A stretch of DNA of 64,000 nt from Nocardiopsis_C rhodophaea (GTDB lineage: Bacteria > Actinomycetota > Actinomycetes > Streptosporangiales > Streptosporangiaceae): contig NZ_BAAAPC010000001.1 of assembly GCF_039530945.1 (NCBI RefSeq), positions 186,001-250,000 of the forward strand, given 5' to 3'. Made by a program: the position numbers and the translations under genes. Under the pieces are notes generated by a model. The model had not been told where the DNA came from, made no database searches, and saw only the letters and a program-made list of their open reading frames with translations. The number at the start of each line of letters is the position of its first letter. The first letter of the stretch is position 1. Positions 8,192 to 16,227 of the stretch are shown in pieces.

Positions 8192-8815
8192 TCAGCTCGG
8201 CTCGTCGGCCTCCGATGCCGACCCGGCGGACGCTCCCCCGCGCCCGCCGACCAGGTCTCCGGCAACGGAGGCGAGGGCGTCGCGGAGCCGTTCGGGAGGG
8301 ACGTCGTCACCGAGCAGGTAGCGGCGGAGCTGGGGGACGGCGAAGTTCCAGTTCGCGATGGCCATGAGCAGGAACACCAGCAGCTCCGGCGGCTGGTCGC
8401 CGCGGACTGTCCCCGACTCCTGGGCCTCGCGCACCGTGGCGGTCTTGGCGGCGTAGTGCTCCTTCCGCCAGTCCGCGGCCGGGATGGCGCCCTCGGAGCC
8501 GTGGCTCAGCCCCTCCCAGAGCAGCAGCCGGACCAGTTCGGGGTGGGCGCTCTGGTAATCGAAGAGGCGGGCGACGTAGGCGGCGGGGTCGTCGGGGTCC
8601 ATCGGCACCTCGTCGGCGATCCGCCGCTGGGCGGCCTCGAGCACGACCCGGAACAGCTTCTCCTTGCCGCCGAAGTAGTCGTAGATGGCGCGCTTGTTGG
8701 CGTCGGCCCGCTGGGCGATGCGGTCGACCCGGGCTCCGGCCACGCCGTACTCGGAGAACTCGGCGGTGGCCGCGTCGAGGATGCGTGCCCGGGTGGCCTG
8801 GGCGTCGTAACTCAT
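8192..8815 (-). CDS. TetR-family transcriptional repressor
   Basis: A 207-residue TetR protein. The N-terminal HTH (ATRARILDAATAEFSEYGVAG, then ANKRAIYDYFGGKEKLF) is clear; the C-terminal ligand domain is variable. It is divergent from an MFS exporter, and two copies of one palindrome lie in the shared 112-base promoter region. The usual reading is a local drug-responsive repressor of the pump and of itself. Confidence 0.9.
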   Translation of the reverse strand: MSYDAQATRARILDAATAEFSEYGVAGARVDRIAQRADANKRAIYDYFGGKEKLFRVVLEAAQRRIADEVPMDPDDPAAYVARLFDYQSAHPELVRLLLWEGLSHGSEGAIPAADWRKEHYAAKTATVREAQESGTVRGDQPPELLVFLLMAIANWNFAVPQLRRYLLGDDVPPERLRDALASVAGDLVGGRGGASAGSASEADEPS

Positions 8816-8829
8816 GCCACAAGAATAAG

Positions 8830-8892
8830 CGAACTATCCAGTTCGTTTGGACGCCATCGGGGGTGTACATTACATCCGAACTATCTAGTTCG
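8830..8892. promoter_or_regulatory. Twin TetR operators (CGAACTA-N2-TAGTTCG type)
   Basis: CGAACTATCCAGTTCG at 8830-8845 and CGAACTATCTAGTTCG at 8877-8892 share the palindromic arms CGAACT/AGTTCG. They are 47 bases apart start to start and occupy the divergent tetR/MFS promoter. Binding by the adjacent TetR protein is inferred from position. Confidence 0.75.
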
Positions 8893-8927
8893 TTCGGAAA
8901 TCGGGATCGGACCCAAGGAGGGACTCC

Positions 8928-10166
8928 GTGTCCACCACCCCCATGCCCCGCGCGCTGCTGCCCGTGCTCGCCCTGTGCTGCGCGACCACCGTCGCCAACA
9001 TCTACCTCAGCGCCCCGCTGCTCAGCCTGATATCGGCCTCGCTGGGCACCTCCGCCGCCCAGTCCGGGCTCGTCGCCACGTTCTCCCAGCTCGGCTACTC
9101 CGTCGGTCTGCTCTTCCTGCTTCCGCTCGGCGACACCGTGCGCCGCCGCCCGCTGGTGAGCTGGCTGGTCGTCGGCACGGTGGCGGGACTGGCCACCGCC
9201 GCTCTGGCACCGGGGCTGCCCGCGCTGCTGGCGGCGATCCTGGCCGCGAGCGCGTTCACCGTGATCCCGCAGCTTCTCGTGCCGATGGCCACGGCGATGG
9301 CCCCTCCGGAGCGCCGCGCCGGGGTGATCGCGGTCCTGCAGGCCGGAGTGTTCAGCGGCGCCATCGCGGCGCGGGTGATCGGCGGTGTGATCGGCGAGTT
9401 CAGCGGGTGGCGCGCGGTGTTCGCGATCGCCGCCGTCGCCACCGCGGCGATCGGCGCGATCACCGCCGCCCTGCTGCCGCCGGAGGAAGGCCCCCGCACC
9501 GGGGAGCGGCCGAGCTACGCCGCGCTGCTGGCCTCGCTGCCCGGGCTGCTCCGGGAGCCGGTGCTGCTCCGGTCTCTGGCGCTGCAGGCCTGCGTGTTCG
9601 CCGCTTTCAACATGCTGTGGACGACACTCGTGTTCCTGCTGACCGCCCCGCCCTATGGGCTCGACACCGCCGGGGCCGCGTACTTCGGCCTGTTCGGGCT
9701 GGTCGGGGTGGGGGTCGCTCCCATCGCGGGCCGCTTCATCGACCGGTACGGCCCGCTGCGCGTCGTGGGCGTCTCGCTCGCGGTGGTCGCGGCGGGCTGC
9801 TGCCTGTTCCTCTTCGGCCGCGTCGGCCTGGCCGTGCCCGCGCTCGCGATCGCGGTCCTGTTCGCCGGACTGCAGGGCTGCCAGATCTCCAACCAGAGCG
9901 CGGCCCTCGCCGCCCGCCCCGACGCACGCAGTCGGATGAACACCGTGTACATGTTCGGCACGTTCCTCGCCGGAGCGGTGGGGTCGGCGCTCGGCGCGAC
10001 GCTGTACGAGCACGTCGGGTGGATCGCGGTGAGCGCCGCGGCGGGCGGCGTCACCCTCCTCGGGCTGGCCGTGTGGGCCGTGGCCGCGTCGCGGGCGGGG
10101 CGTGACGCCGACGGGTCCGCTCGGAGCGCGGAAGGTATCCCGAGCGGACCGTCGGCGCGGGTGTGA
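8928..10166 (+). CDS. MFS transporter (DHA1-type efflux)
   Basis: A 412-residue polytopic membrane protein of the major facilitator superfamily. About 12 hydrophobic segments are visible, with the cytoplasmic loop motif LPLGDTVRRRPLV after TM2 and a related RFIDRYGPLRVVGVS in the second half. AAGGAGG precedes the start. It is controlled from the region with the two TetR operators. Substrate unknown; an efflux role is inferred from family and regulator. Confidence 0.88.
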   Translation: MSTTPMPRALLPVLALCCATTVANIYLSAPLLSLISASLGTSAAQSGLVATFSQLGYSVGLLFLLPLGDTVRRRPLVSWLVVGTVAGLATAALAPGLPALLAAILAASAFTVIPQLLVPMATAMAPPERRAGVIAVLQAGVFSGAIAARVIGGVIGEFSGWRAVFAIAAVATAAIGAITAALLPPEEGPRTGERPSYAALLASLPGLLREPVLLRSLALQACVFAAFNMLWTTLVFLLTAPPYGLDTAGAAYFGLFGLVGVGVAPIAGRFIDRYGPLRVVGVSLAVVAAGCCLFLFGRVGLAVPALAIAVLFAGLQGCQISNQSAALAARPDARSRMNTVYMFGTFLAGAVGSALGATLYEHVGWIAVSAAAGGVTLLGLAVWAVAASRAGRDADGSARSAEGIPSGPSARV

Positions 10167-10175
10167 AGAGCGGGG

Positions 10176-11645
10176 TCATACGCCGCCGATGCCCACGTAC
10201 TTCATCTCCAAGAACTCGTCGATGCCGACGCGCCCGCCCTCACGGCCCAGGCCGGAGTGCTTGACCCCGCCGAAGGGCGCGGCCGGGTTGGAGACGATGC
10301 CCTGGTTCAGCCCGACCATACCGGTCTCCAGCGTCTCCGAGACGCGCAGCGCCCGCTTCAGGTTGTCCGTGAAGACGTAGCTGACCAGCCCGTACTCGGT
10401 GTCGTTGGCGGCGGCCAGGGCCTCCTCCTCGGTCTCGAAGGTGATGACCGGAGCCACGGGGCCGAAGATCTCGGTCGAGGAGAGCTCACTCTCCTTCGGG
10501 ACATCGGACAGGACGGTCGGCCGGTAGAAGTACCCGTCGCCCTGGCCGGGTCCGCCGCCCACCAGGATCTCGGCGCCCCGTCCGACGGCGTCGTCCACCA
10601 GCGACTGCACCTTCTCGCGCGCCCTGGCGTCGATCAGCGGACCCACCTGGACGCTCTCGTCGGTGCCGCGGCCCAGCTTCAGAGCGGCCATGCGCTCGCC
10701 GAGGCGCCGAGCGAACTCCGGGGCGGTCGCGGCCTGGACATAGAACCGGTTGGCGGCCGTGCACGCCTCGCCGATGTTGCGCATCTTGGCCTGCATGGCG
10801 CCTTCGACGGCGGCGTCCAGGTCGGCGTCGTCGAACACCAGGAAGGGCGCGTTGCCGCCGAGCTCCATGGACGTCCGCAGGACCTGCGAGGCGCTCTGTT
10901 CCAGCAGCTTGCGGCCGACCGACGTGGACCCGGTGAAGGAGAGCTTGCGGATGCGGCCGTCGCGCAGCAGCGGCTCGGTGACCCCGCCGGCGTCGGTCGT
11001 GGGGATCACGCTGAGGACGCCCTCGGGCAGGCCGGCCTCGCGCAGGATGTCGGCCAGGGCCAGCGCCGACAGCGGCGTCTGCTGGGCCGGCTTGAGCACC
11101 ATGGTGCAGCCGGCCGCGATGGCCGGGCCGATCTTGCGGGTGCCCATGGCCATGGGGAAGTTCCACGGCGTGATGAGCATGGACGGCCCGACCGGCTGGC
11201 GCATGATGAGGAACCGGGCCTGGCCGTTGGGGGCAAGCGAATAGCCGCCCTCGATGCGGACCGCCTCCTCGGAGAACCAGCGGAAGAACTCCGCGGCGTA
11301 GGCGATCTCGCCCTTGGCCTCGGCCACCGGCTTGCCCATTTCGAGTGTCATGAGGAGGGCGAGGTCGTCCTGGCGCTCCATCAGCAGCTCGTAGCCGCGC
11401 CGCAGGATCTCCCCGCGGTCGCGCGGCGCGTGGCGCGCCCAGGAGGGCTGGGCCTCCGCCGCGGCGTCCAAGGCGGCGAACGCGTCCTCGGTGCCGGCGT
11501 CGGCGACTTCGCACAGCACCGAGCCCGTGGAGGGATCCTCGACCTTGAAGGTCGCGCCGCTCTTCGCGTCGTGCCAGCGTCCGCCGATAAGGAGCTGCTT
11601 GGAGACCTGCTCAACGACCTGCGTCTCCCGGTCTGCAACGGTCAT
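10176..11645 (-). CDS. gabD: NAD(P)-dependent succinate-semialdehyde dehydrogenase-type enzyme
   Basis: A 489-residue aldehyde dehydrogenase. The catalytic Cys is in NIGEACTAANRF, the general-base Glu in MELGGNAPFLVF, the nucleotide-binding motif is FTGSTSVGRKLLEQ, and the transition-state Asn is in TPWNFPMAM. Sequence style is that of GabD. I start at the ATG at 11645 behind GGAAGGGAA; an ATG ten codons upstream is possible. It is divergent from the GabT-like aminotransferase across a GATTGTCAACAATC site; together they would turn a 4-amino acid into the dicarboxylate. Confidence 0.88.
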   Translation of the reverse strand: MTVADRETQVVEQVSKQLLIGGRWHDAKSGATFKVEDPSTGSVLCEVADAGTEDAFAALDAAAEAQPSWARHAPRDRGEILRRGYELLMERQDDLALLMTLEMGKPVAEAKGEIAYAAEFFRWFSEEAVRIEGGYSLAPNGQARFLIMRQPVGPSMLITPWNFPMAMGTRKIGPAIAAGCTMVLKPAQQTPLSALALADILREAGLPEGVLSVIPTTDAGGVTEPLLRDGRIRKLSFTGSTSVGRKLLEQSASQVLRTSMELGGNAPFLVFDDADLDAAVEGAMQAKMRNIGEACTAANRFYVQAATAPEFARRLGERMAALKLGRGTDESVQVGPLIDARAREKVQSLVDDAVGRGAEILVGGGPGQGDGYFYRPTVLSDVPKESELSSTEIFGPVAPVITFETEEEALAAANDTEYGLVSYVFTDNLKRALRVSETLETGMVGLNQGIVSNPAAPFGGVKHSGLGREGGRVGIDEFLEMKYVGIGGV

Positions 11646-11849
11646 CGCGTGTGCGTTCCCTTCCGAATCGAGCATGCGTGCTCGCGGACGGCGTCTGCCT
11701 GCGTGGACGACCTTTCCCGCGGGTGCGCCCGCTAACCACCGCCTGCGTGACGTATTCCCAGGACGAAGCGGATACCCGGCGCCCGAGCGGGTAGGGGCTA
11801 GGGCACACTCTGGACATCGCCTCAGGGCGGATGATTCCATAGTGCGGTC

Positions 11850-11863
11850 GATTGTCAACAATC
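11850..11863. promoter_or_regulatory. GntR-type operator copy 3
   Basis: GATTGTCAACAATC differs by one central base from the palindrome at 4347-4360 and contains the 12-mer of 4234-4245. It lies in the 296-base divergent promoter between the semialdehyde dehydrogenase and the aminotransferase. It links these two genes to the amidase/racemase locus 7 kb away. Confidence 0.6.
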
Positions 11864-11941
11864 CTACAAACACACCGCAGCCAGTCACAGACCCAACGAC
11901 CACCCGTCCCACCCAGAGACAGAAGACAGAGGTTGACGAGC

Positions 11942-13207
11942 ATGGCTGAGCAGCCGACCCGGCTCTCCCCCGTCCTGAAGCAGGCGACCCCGGTCCTCGC
12001 CGCGCGCGGTGAGGGCGTCTACATCTACGACGAGGACGACCGCCGGTATCTCGACTTCACCGCCGGGATCGGCGTCACCAGCACGGGCCACTGCCACCCC
12101 CGCGTGGTGGAAGCGGCGCAGCGCCAGGTCGCGACGCTCGTCCACGGCCAGTACACGACGGTCATGCACCGGCCACTGCTCGACCTGACCGAGCGGCTGG
12201 GCACGGTCCTGCCCGAGGGCATCGACCGCCTCTTCTACGTCAACTCCGGCAGCGAGGCCGTGGAGGCGGCGCTGCGGCTGGCACGGCACGCGACAGGGCG
12301 GCAGAACGCCATCGTGTTCCAGGGCTCGTTCCACGGTCGCACCATGGGGGCGGCGTCGCTGACCACGTCGGGGGTGAAGATCCGCGCCGGTCACGGCCCA
12401 CTCATGCCGGGGGTGGCCGTCGCCCCGTTCCCCTACGCCTACCGGCTGGGCATGAGCGAGGACGATGCGGTCGCCTACGCCCTTCGGGAACTGGACTACC
12501 TGCTGGCCACGGTCACCTCGCCGAAGGACACGGCCGCGATCTTCATCGAACCGGTGCTCGGCGAGGGAGGCTATGTGCCCGCGCCGCCGGCCTTCCTGCA
12601 CGGCCTGCGCGAACGCGCCGACCAGCACGGGATCCTCCTCGTGATGGACGAGGTGCAGACGGGATTCGGGCGCACCGGCAAGTTCTGGGGGCATGACCAC
12701 GCCCGTGTCCGCCCGGACATCGTGATCACCGCCAAGGGCCTGGCCAGCGGCTTTCCGCTGTCGGCGATCGCCGCCCCGGCCGCCCTGATGGAACAGGCCT
12801 GGCCGGGCTCCCAGGGCGGCACCTACGGCGGCAACGCCGTCTCCTGCGCCGCCGCCCTGGCCACCCTCGACGTCATCGAAGAGGAGAACCTCGTCGACAA
12901 CGCGGCCCACATGGGAACGCGGCTCCGCCACGGCCTCTCCCAGGTCGCCGAGGCCCACCCCGTCATCGGCGACGTCCGCGGCCTCGGCCTGATGATCGGC
13001 AACGAATTCACCGCCCCGGACGGCTCGCCGGACACCGAGACCGCCAACCGCGCCCACCGCATTGCGGCCGACAACGGCCTCCTACTCCTCACGTGCGGCC
13101 CCTTCGGCAACATCGTCCGGATGATCCCGCCGCTGATCGTGAACGAGGAACAAATCGAGAGCGCCACCTCCATCTGGGCAGAGGCGGTCAAACAAGCCAC
13201 CGGCTGA
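11942..13207 (+). CDS. gabT: 4-aminobutyrate-type class III aminotransferase
   Basis: A 421-residue PLP enzyme of aminotransferase class III. Motifs: YVNSGSEAVEAALRLARH (cofactor phosphate region), FHGRTMGA, the Asp of LLVMDEVQTGFGRTG and the PLP lysine in ITAKGLASGFPLSAI. Start at the ATG at 11942. It is divergent from the GabD-type dehydrogenase and shares its operator-bearing promoter, which fits a transaminase/dehydrogenase pair. 4-Aminobutyrate is the family substrate; another omega-amino acid is possible. Confidence 0.88.
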   Translation: MAEQPTRLSPVLKQATPVLAARGEGVYIYDEDDRRYLDFTAGIGVTSTGHCHPRVVEAAQRQVATLVHGQYTTVMHRPLLDLTERLGTVLPEGIDRLFYVNSGSEAVEAALRLARHATGRQNAIVFQGSFHGRTMGAASLTTSGVKIRAGHGPLMPGVAVAPFPYAYRLGMSEDDAVAYALRELDYLLATVTSPKDTAAIFIEPVLGEGGYVPAPPAFLHGLRERADQHGILLVMDEVQTGFGRTGKFWGHDHARVRPDIVITAKGLASGFPLSAIAAPAALMEQAWPGSQGGTYGGNAVSCAAALATLDVIEEENLVDNAAHMGTRLRHGLSQVAEAHPVIGDVRGLGLMIGNEFTAPDGSPDTETANRAHRIAADNGLLLLTCGPFGNIVRMIPPLIVNEEQIESATSIWAEAVKQATG

Positions 13208-13233
13208 CGCCCCACACAGCACTCCATGGACCA

Positions 13234-13270
13234 GCGGCGGGGGCACGCCCACGGGCAGCACCCCCGCCGC
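13234..13270 (+). terminator. GC-rich hairpin after the aminotransferase
   Basis: GCGGCGGGGG (13234-13243) and CCCCCGCCGC (13261-13270) form a perfect 10-bp stem 27 bases past the aminotransferase stop. There is no T-run, as is common for actinomycete terminators. Confidence 0.6.
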
Positions 13271-13426
13271 CTCCCACACACCACCGGCCGGAGGCAACGC
13301 TCTGTCGCCTGCCTCACACCCGCCCCGCCGCACCGAATAAGACGGTCAAACCGCGCCGAACACTCTGGTAGAGTCTTACTCGTCCTCAGGGAGCAGCAAG
13401 CGACCAGGGACAACACAACAGAATCT

Positions 13427-13499
13427 GCGCTCGTAGCTCAATGGATAGAGCATCTGACTACGGATCAGAAGGTTGGGGGTTCGAATCCTCCCGAGCGCG
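13427..13499 (+). tRNA. tRNA-Arg (ACG anticodon)
   Basis: A complete 73-nt cloverleaf: acceptor stem GCGCTCG/CGAGCGC, D-arm GCTC-ATGGATA-GAGC region, anticodon stem-loop TCTGA-CTACGGA-TCAGA with anticodon ACG, and T-arm GGGGG-TTCGAAT-CCTCC. Discriminator base G; CCA is not encoded. Its 3' half (13466 onward) is the attachment site of the integrated element immediately downstream. Confidence 0.97.
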
Positions 13500-13500
13500 C
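13466..13500 (+). repeat. attL: left 35-bp direct repeat in tRNA-Arg
   Basis: This 35-bp segment, from the anticodon stem to just past the tRNA 3' end, is repeated without mismatch at 20914-20948. Together with the adjacent integrase this defines the ends of a tRNA-integrated element; insertion leaves the tRNA gene intact on this side. Confidence 0.93.
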
Positions 13501-13570
13501 TCAACAGCCGGTGAAACCGCAGGTGAGAGCCGATTGAGTGAGACCAGGAAGGTCGATCGCTTCTAGGCCG

Positions 13571-13589
13571 TTGCACATTTGTTGCACAT
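13571..13589. promoter_or_regulatory. Integrase arm-type sites near attL
   Basis: Two copies of TTGCACAT (13571-13578 and 13582-13589), 11 bases apart, lie 70 bases inside attL between the core site and the integrase stop codon. The same spaced pair occurs inside attR (20790-20807) and beside the att-like repeat at 48 kb. Arm-type binding sites for the integrase are the simplest explanation. Confidence 0.6.
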
Positions 13590-13615
13590 GGCTCCGAGCG
13601 GTCGGCCTTTTCTCG

Positions 13616-14812
13616 TTACGCGGCCGCCTTGATCCGAGCGGCGTCCATCGCGTCGGCGACCTCGTCGAGCCGGTCCGGGAACAGGTGGCCGTAGCGATCG
13701 AGCGTCATGGTCGCCGTGGCGTGTCCGAGCATCGTCTGTACGACCTTGACGTCAGCCCCTGCGGCGATGGCCAGCGACGCGGCGGTGTGCCTGAGCTTGT
13801 GCGGGGTGAGCCCCATTCCGTCGAGTCCGGCATCCGTGACCGCCTGGTTGAACTCCCGGCGCCGCCAGTTGCGGAGCCGGAGTGTCGCGCCTCGCTTGCT
13901 GGTGAACACCAGAGCGTCATCCGGGCGACCTTCGATCAGCGGCTTCAACTCGGCGACGAGGGACGGGGGAACGGGAACCGTCCGGCTCTTGCCCGTCTTG
14001 GGAGGCTGTTCGATCAGCCTCCCCTCGACCTCGGCGAACGCGGTCACGATCCGAATCCGGCGCCCGACCAAGTCGACCTTGCCGACGCGCAGCGCCGCAG
14101 CCTCGTTCCACCTCATCCCCGTGTAGGCCAATAGCAGGATGAGCGCGCGGTTGATGTGGGCGGACGCCGACGCCTGGTCGTACTTCGTGCGCAACGACGA
14201 CGCGGCGGACGCCAACGCCTCAACCTGGCCGTAGTCGAGGTAGACGTGTTCGACCTCGCTCGACTTAGGAAGCGGGACGCCCTTTGCTGGGTTAACCGCA
14301 ATGCGTCGAGGCACACACCAGTCCAGGACCATCGACAGCACACCGTGCGCCCGGCGCGTTTGCGACGCCCCGAGGTTGGTACCACCCTCGTCACGCGGCT
14401 TCTGCAGTTCAGCCACCCATACGGCCACGTCTTCGGTCTGAATCGCTGTAAGCGGAAGTTCACCCCAGCGGGGAAGTACGTGGTTGTCCAGCAAGCTCCG
14501 GTACTTCCACCACGTCGAGCGCCTGATGTCCGTCCGCGTGCTCAGCCACTTCTCAGCCAGGTTCCCGAGCGTGGCCTTTCCCTCGCTCGGGTCGCGGTAG
14601 GTGCCCTCGTTCAGCGACGCCTCGATCTCGGACTGCCGCTTCTCCGCCTGTGGCTTCTTGGAGAACGTACCCGCACTCTTCTGCTTCCCCGCAGGGTCGT
14701 AGTACCGGACAATCCACCGCGCGGGTGGCGTCCTCTTGGCTGCCTTGGCCTTCTTGACCGCCTCGCAGTACTTCTTGTCCTTCGTCCGGTCGTACACCCA
14801 CGCACGGGCCAC
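13616..14812 (-). CDS. int: Tyrosine site-specific integrase
   Basis: A 398-residue phage-type integrase. The N-terminal half has an AP2-like arm-binding region and a SAM-like core-binding domain (TLGNLAEKWLSTRTDIRRSTW); the C-terminal catalytic domain has Arg in YTGMRWNEAAALRVG, the HxxR box in LTPHKLRHTAASLA, and Tyr in TLDRYGHLFPD. The GTG start at 14812 shares a base with the stop of the upstream regulator (TAGTG), so the two are coupled. Its 3' end faces the tRNA-Arg core site, as in many tRNA-targeting elements. Confidence 0.95.
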   Translation of the reverse strand: MARAWVYDRTKDKKYCEAVKKAKAAKRTPPARWIVRYYDPAGKQKSAGTFSKKPQAEKRQSEIEASLNEGTYRDPSEGKATLGNLAEKWLSTRTDIRRSTWWKYRSLLDNHVLPRWGELPLTAIQTEDVAVWVAELQKPRDEGGTNLGASQTRRAHGVLSMVLDWCVPRRIAVNPAKGVPLPKSSEVEHVYLDYGQVEALASAASSLRTKYDQASASAHINRALILLLAYTGMRWNEAAALRVGKVDLVGRRIRIVTAFAEVEGRLIEQPPKTGKSRTVPVPPSLVAELKPLIEGRPDDALVFTSKRGATLRLRNWRRREFNQAVTDAGLDGMGLTPHKLRHTAASLAIAAGADVKVVQTMLGHATATMTLDRYGHLFPDRLDEVADAMDAARIKAAA

Positions 14813-15414
14813 TATTCGCCTTCCTTCTGGTTCTCCGCCTGCCGCTTCGCCTCGCGATGGCTGTGCAAGCTCAGGGTGGACGCCGTCACGCCGTCGCTGC
14901 TGTGGTCCATGTCGAGGTGCCACGGGCCATCAATCCGGCTGCACAAAAACCTGTCGATCTCGTGTACAGGGCTCGACTCTTCGTAGGGCCTGTTCTCCGA
15001 GATGAACCGTCGGAGCCGTTCTTGCCACTGCCGTTCGTCGTCGCCGCGCAGCTCGTTATCCGCGCCTGGTTCCCAATAGGGGTGTTCGCCATGCACCCAA
15101 CGCCAGGCGGTACGCCATGGCGTGTCGTGAGCGGGAAGAACCGATACCCGCTCATCCGCATCCTCGGATGGCGGCAGCAACAGCGTGGCCGGAGAAACGT
15201 CGAACACCATCGCGAGCGCGACAAGGTCATCCGCATCTACCCGTCGCTTTCCCTCTTCGATCCGAGAGAGCCCAAGGGTCGGTATCTCCCTTCCCATCTC
15301 CTTGAGCTGCCGAGACAGCTCGGCGAAGGTCAGCCGCCGGTCTTGTCGGAGGCGCTTGACGTTCTTCCGGACGGTCTCGCCGGTAGGCCCTAGTGGGTTC
15401 TTCTTTTCAGCCAT
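14812..15414 (-). CDS. XRE-type HTH regulator of the element
   Basis: A 200-residue protein with an N-terminal XRE helix-turn-helix (KNVKRLRQDRRLTFAELSRQL, then LGLSRIEEGKRRVDADDLVALAMVFDVSPATLL). The C-terminal half is rich in Trp and charged residues and not recognised. It is the first gene of the leftward int operon and faces the excisionase gene; paired CATCATTTTGAT sites lie in the promoter between them. A role as the lysogeny-type repressor of the element is inferred. Confidence 0.82.
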   Translation of the reverse strand: MAEKKNPLGPTGETVRKNVKRLRQDRRLTFAELSRQLKEMGREIPTLGLSRIEEGKRRVDADDLVALAMVFDVSPATLLLPPSEDADERVSVLPAHDTPWRTAWRWVHGEHPYWEPGADNELRGDDERQWQERLRRFISENRPYEESSPVHEIDRFLCSRIDGPWHLDMDHSSDGVTASTLSLHSHREAKRQAENQKEGE

Positions 15415-15427
15415 GCGCCAACGATCG

Positions 15428-15536
15428 CATCATTTTGATAGCTTCGCAACTCTTGTTGATGCCGACACACATCTACTTGACATCTCGCATTGGGTAGCAC
15501 AACCTTGATCTTGTCCGACATCATTTTGATGCTTCG
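15428..15536. promoter_or_regulatory. Paired operators CATCATTTTGAT(A)GCTTCG in the divergent promoter
   Basis: CATCATTTTGATAGCTTCG at 15428-15446 and CATCATTTTGATGCTTCG at 15519-15536 are near-identical direct copies about 91 bases apart; CATCA-TTT-TGATG within the second is a perfect dyad. They flank a TTGACA hexamer (15477-15482) in the 142-base gap between the XRE regulator and the excisionase. They probably bind the XRE regulator and set the two directions against each other. Confidence 0.65.
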
Positions 15537-15556
15537 ACCGATCGTTAGGATTCGTG

Positions 15557-15769
15557 ATGGCTCGATCTCAGAGCTTCGTGACGGCGTCCCGAGGGTTGGG
15601 AAGACCTACCGAGGTCGCCGAGTACCTCGGCGTTCCCGAGCGGACGCTTTCCCAATGGCGCTACCTGGAAAAAGGGCCGAAGTGGTCGAAGGTCGGCCGC
15701 CACGTCCGCTACCGATGGTCGGACGTCGAGGCGTGGCTAGACGCGAACCAGGGCGGTGAAGCCGCATGA
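15557..15769 (+). CDS. xis: Excisionase-type MerR/AlpA HTH protein
   Basis: A 70-residue protein consisting of one winged-helix domain: TEVAEYLGVPERTLSQWRYLEKGPKW followed by VGRHVRYRWSDVEAWLDANQ, the signature of actinomycete Xis/AlpA proteins. ATG at 15557 follows AGGA at 6 bases; a GTG one codon upstream is in frame. Its stop overlaps the next ATG by 4 bases. Confidence 0.88.
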   Translation: MARSQSFVTASRGLGRPTEVAEYLGVPERTLSQWRYLEKGPKWSKVGRHVRYRWSDVEAWLDANQGGEAA

Positions 15770-16227
15770 CGGACGGAAGCAGAAACCCGCCTGTCACCGA
15801 CACGCCAGCGGGTACGAAGCTACGGCGGTACCGGCGTGCGTGGGCGCGTCGGTTCATCGATCGCGGGCAGGCGGCCGGGGATATCCCTCGCTACGGATCA
15901 CCGGCGTGGGGACGACTCCCGGCTGATGACCCGCGTAAGACCGCCGCTGTGGTTCGCGCGGCCGAAGCATGGGCCGACGACGGCGAACCCGACGCCATCG
16001 CCGACCGGCTCCGGTGCGACGTCGAGGCCATGCGCGTAGAGATCACCGCCGCGTGCGCGGAACAAGACCTCGTGTGGCAGGAACGCCAACGCCGCCGTAC
16101 CGACTTCGGCGCCACCACGATCGAACTGGTGCGGGTGAACGCCGCCAGGGCAGCGCTCGCGCGCCCGCGCGCCGAGGATCATCCGGGCGGTCCGGTGCCC
16201 TGGGAACCCATGGAGGGTGCCGCGTGA
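15766..16227 (+). CDS. Hypothetical protein of the integrated element
   Basis: A 153-residue, highly charged protein, rich in Arg, Ala and Asp, with no membrane segment. I do not recognise the family. The N-terminal part (RRYRRAWARRFIDRGQAAGDIPRYGS, over residues 20-45) resembles short proteins found just upstream of rep genes in actinomycete elements, which supports it as real. It is coupled at both ends: ATGA with xis and GTGA with the ATPase gene. Confidence 0.72.
   Translation: MTDGSRNPPVTDTPAGTKLRRYRRAWARRFIDRGQAAGDIPRYGSPAWGRLPADDPRKTAAVVRAAEAWADDGEPDAIADRLRCDVEAMRVEITAACAEQDLVWQERQRRRTDFGATTIELVRVNAARAALARPRAEDHPGGPVPWEPMEGAA

Noticed and set aside
8307..10013. 568-codon minus-strand frame across TetR and MFS genes
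   Set aside because: His/Arg/Gln-rich low-complexity shadow; the real genes on this stretch are the MFS exporter and TetR.
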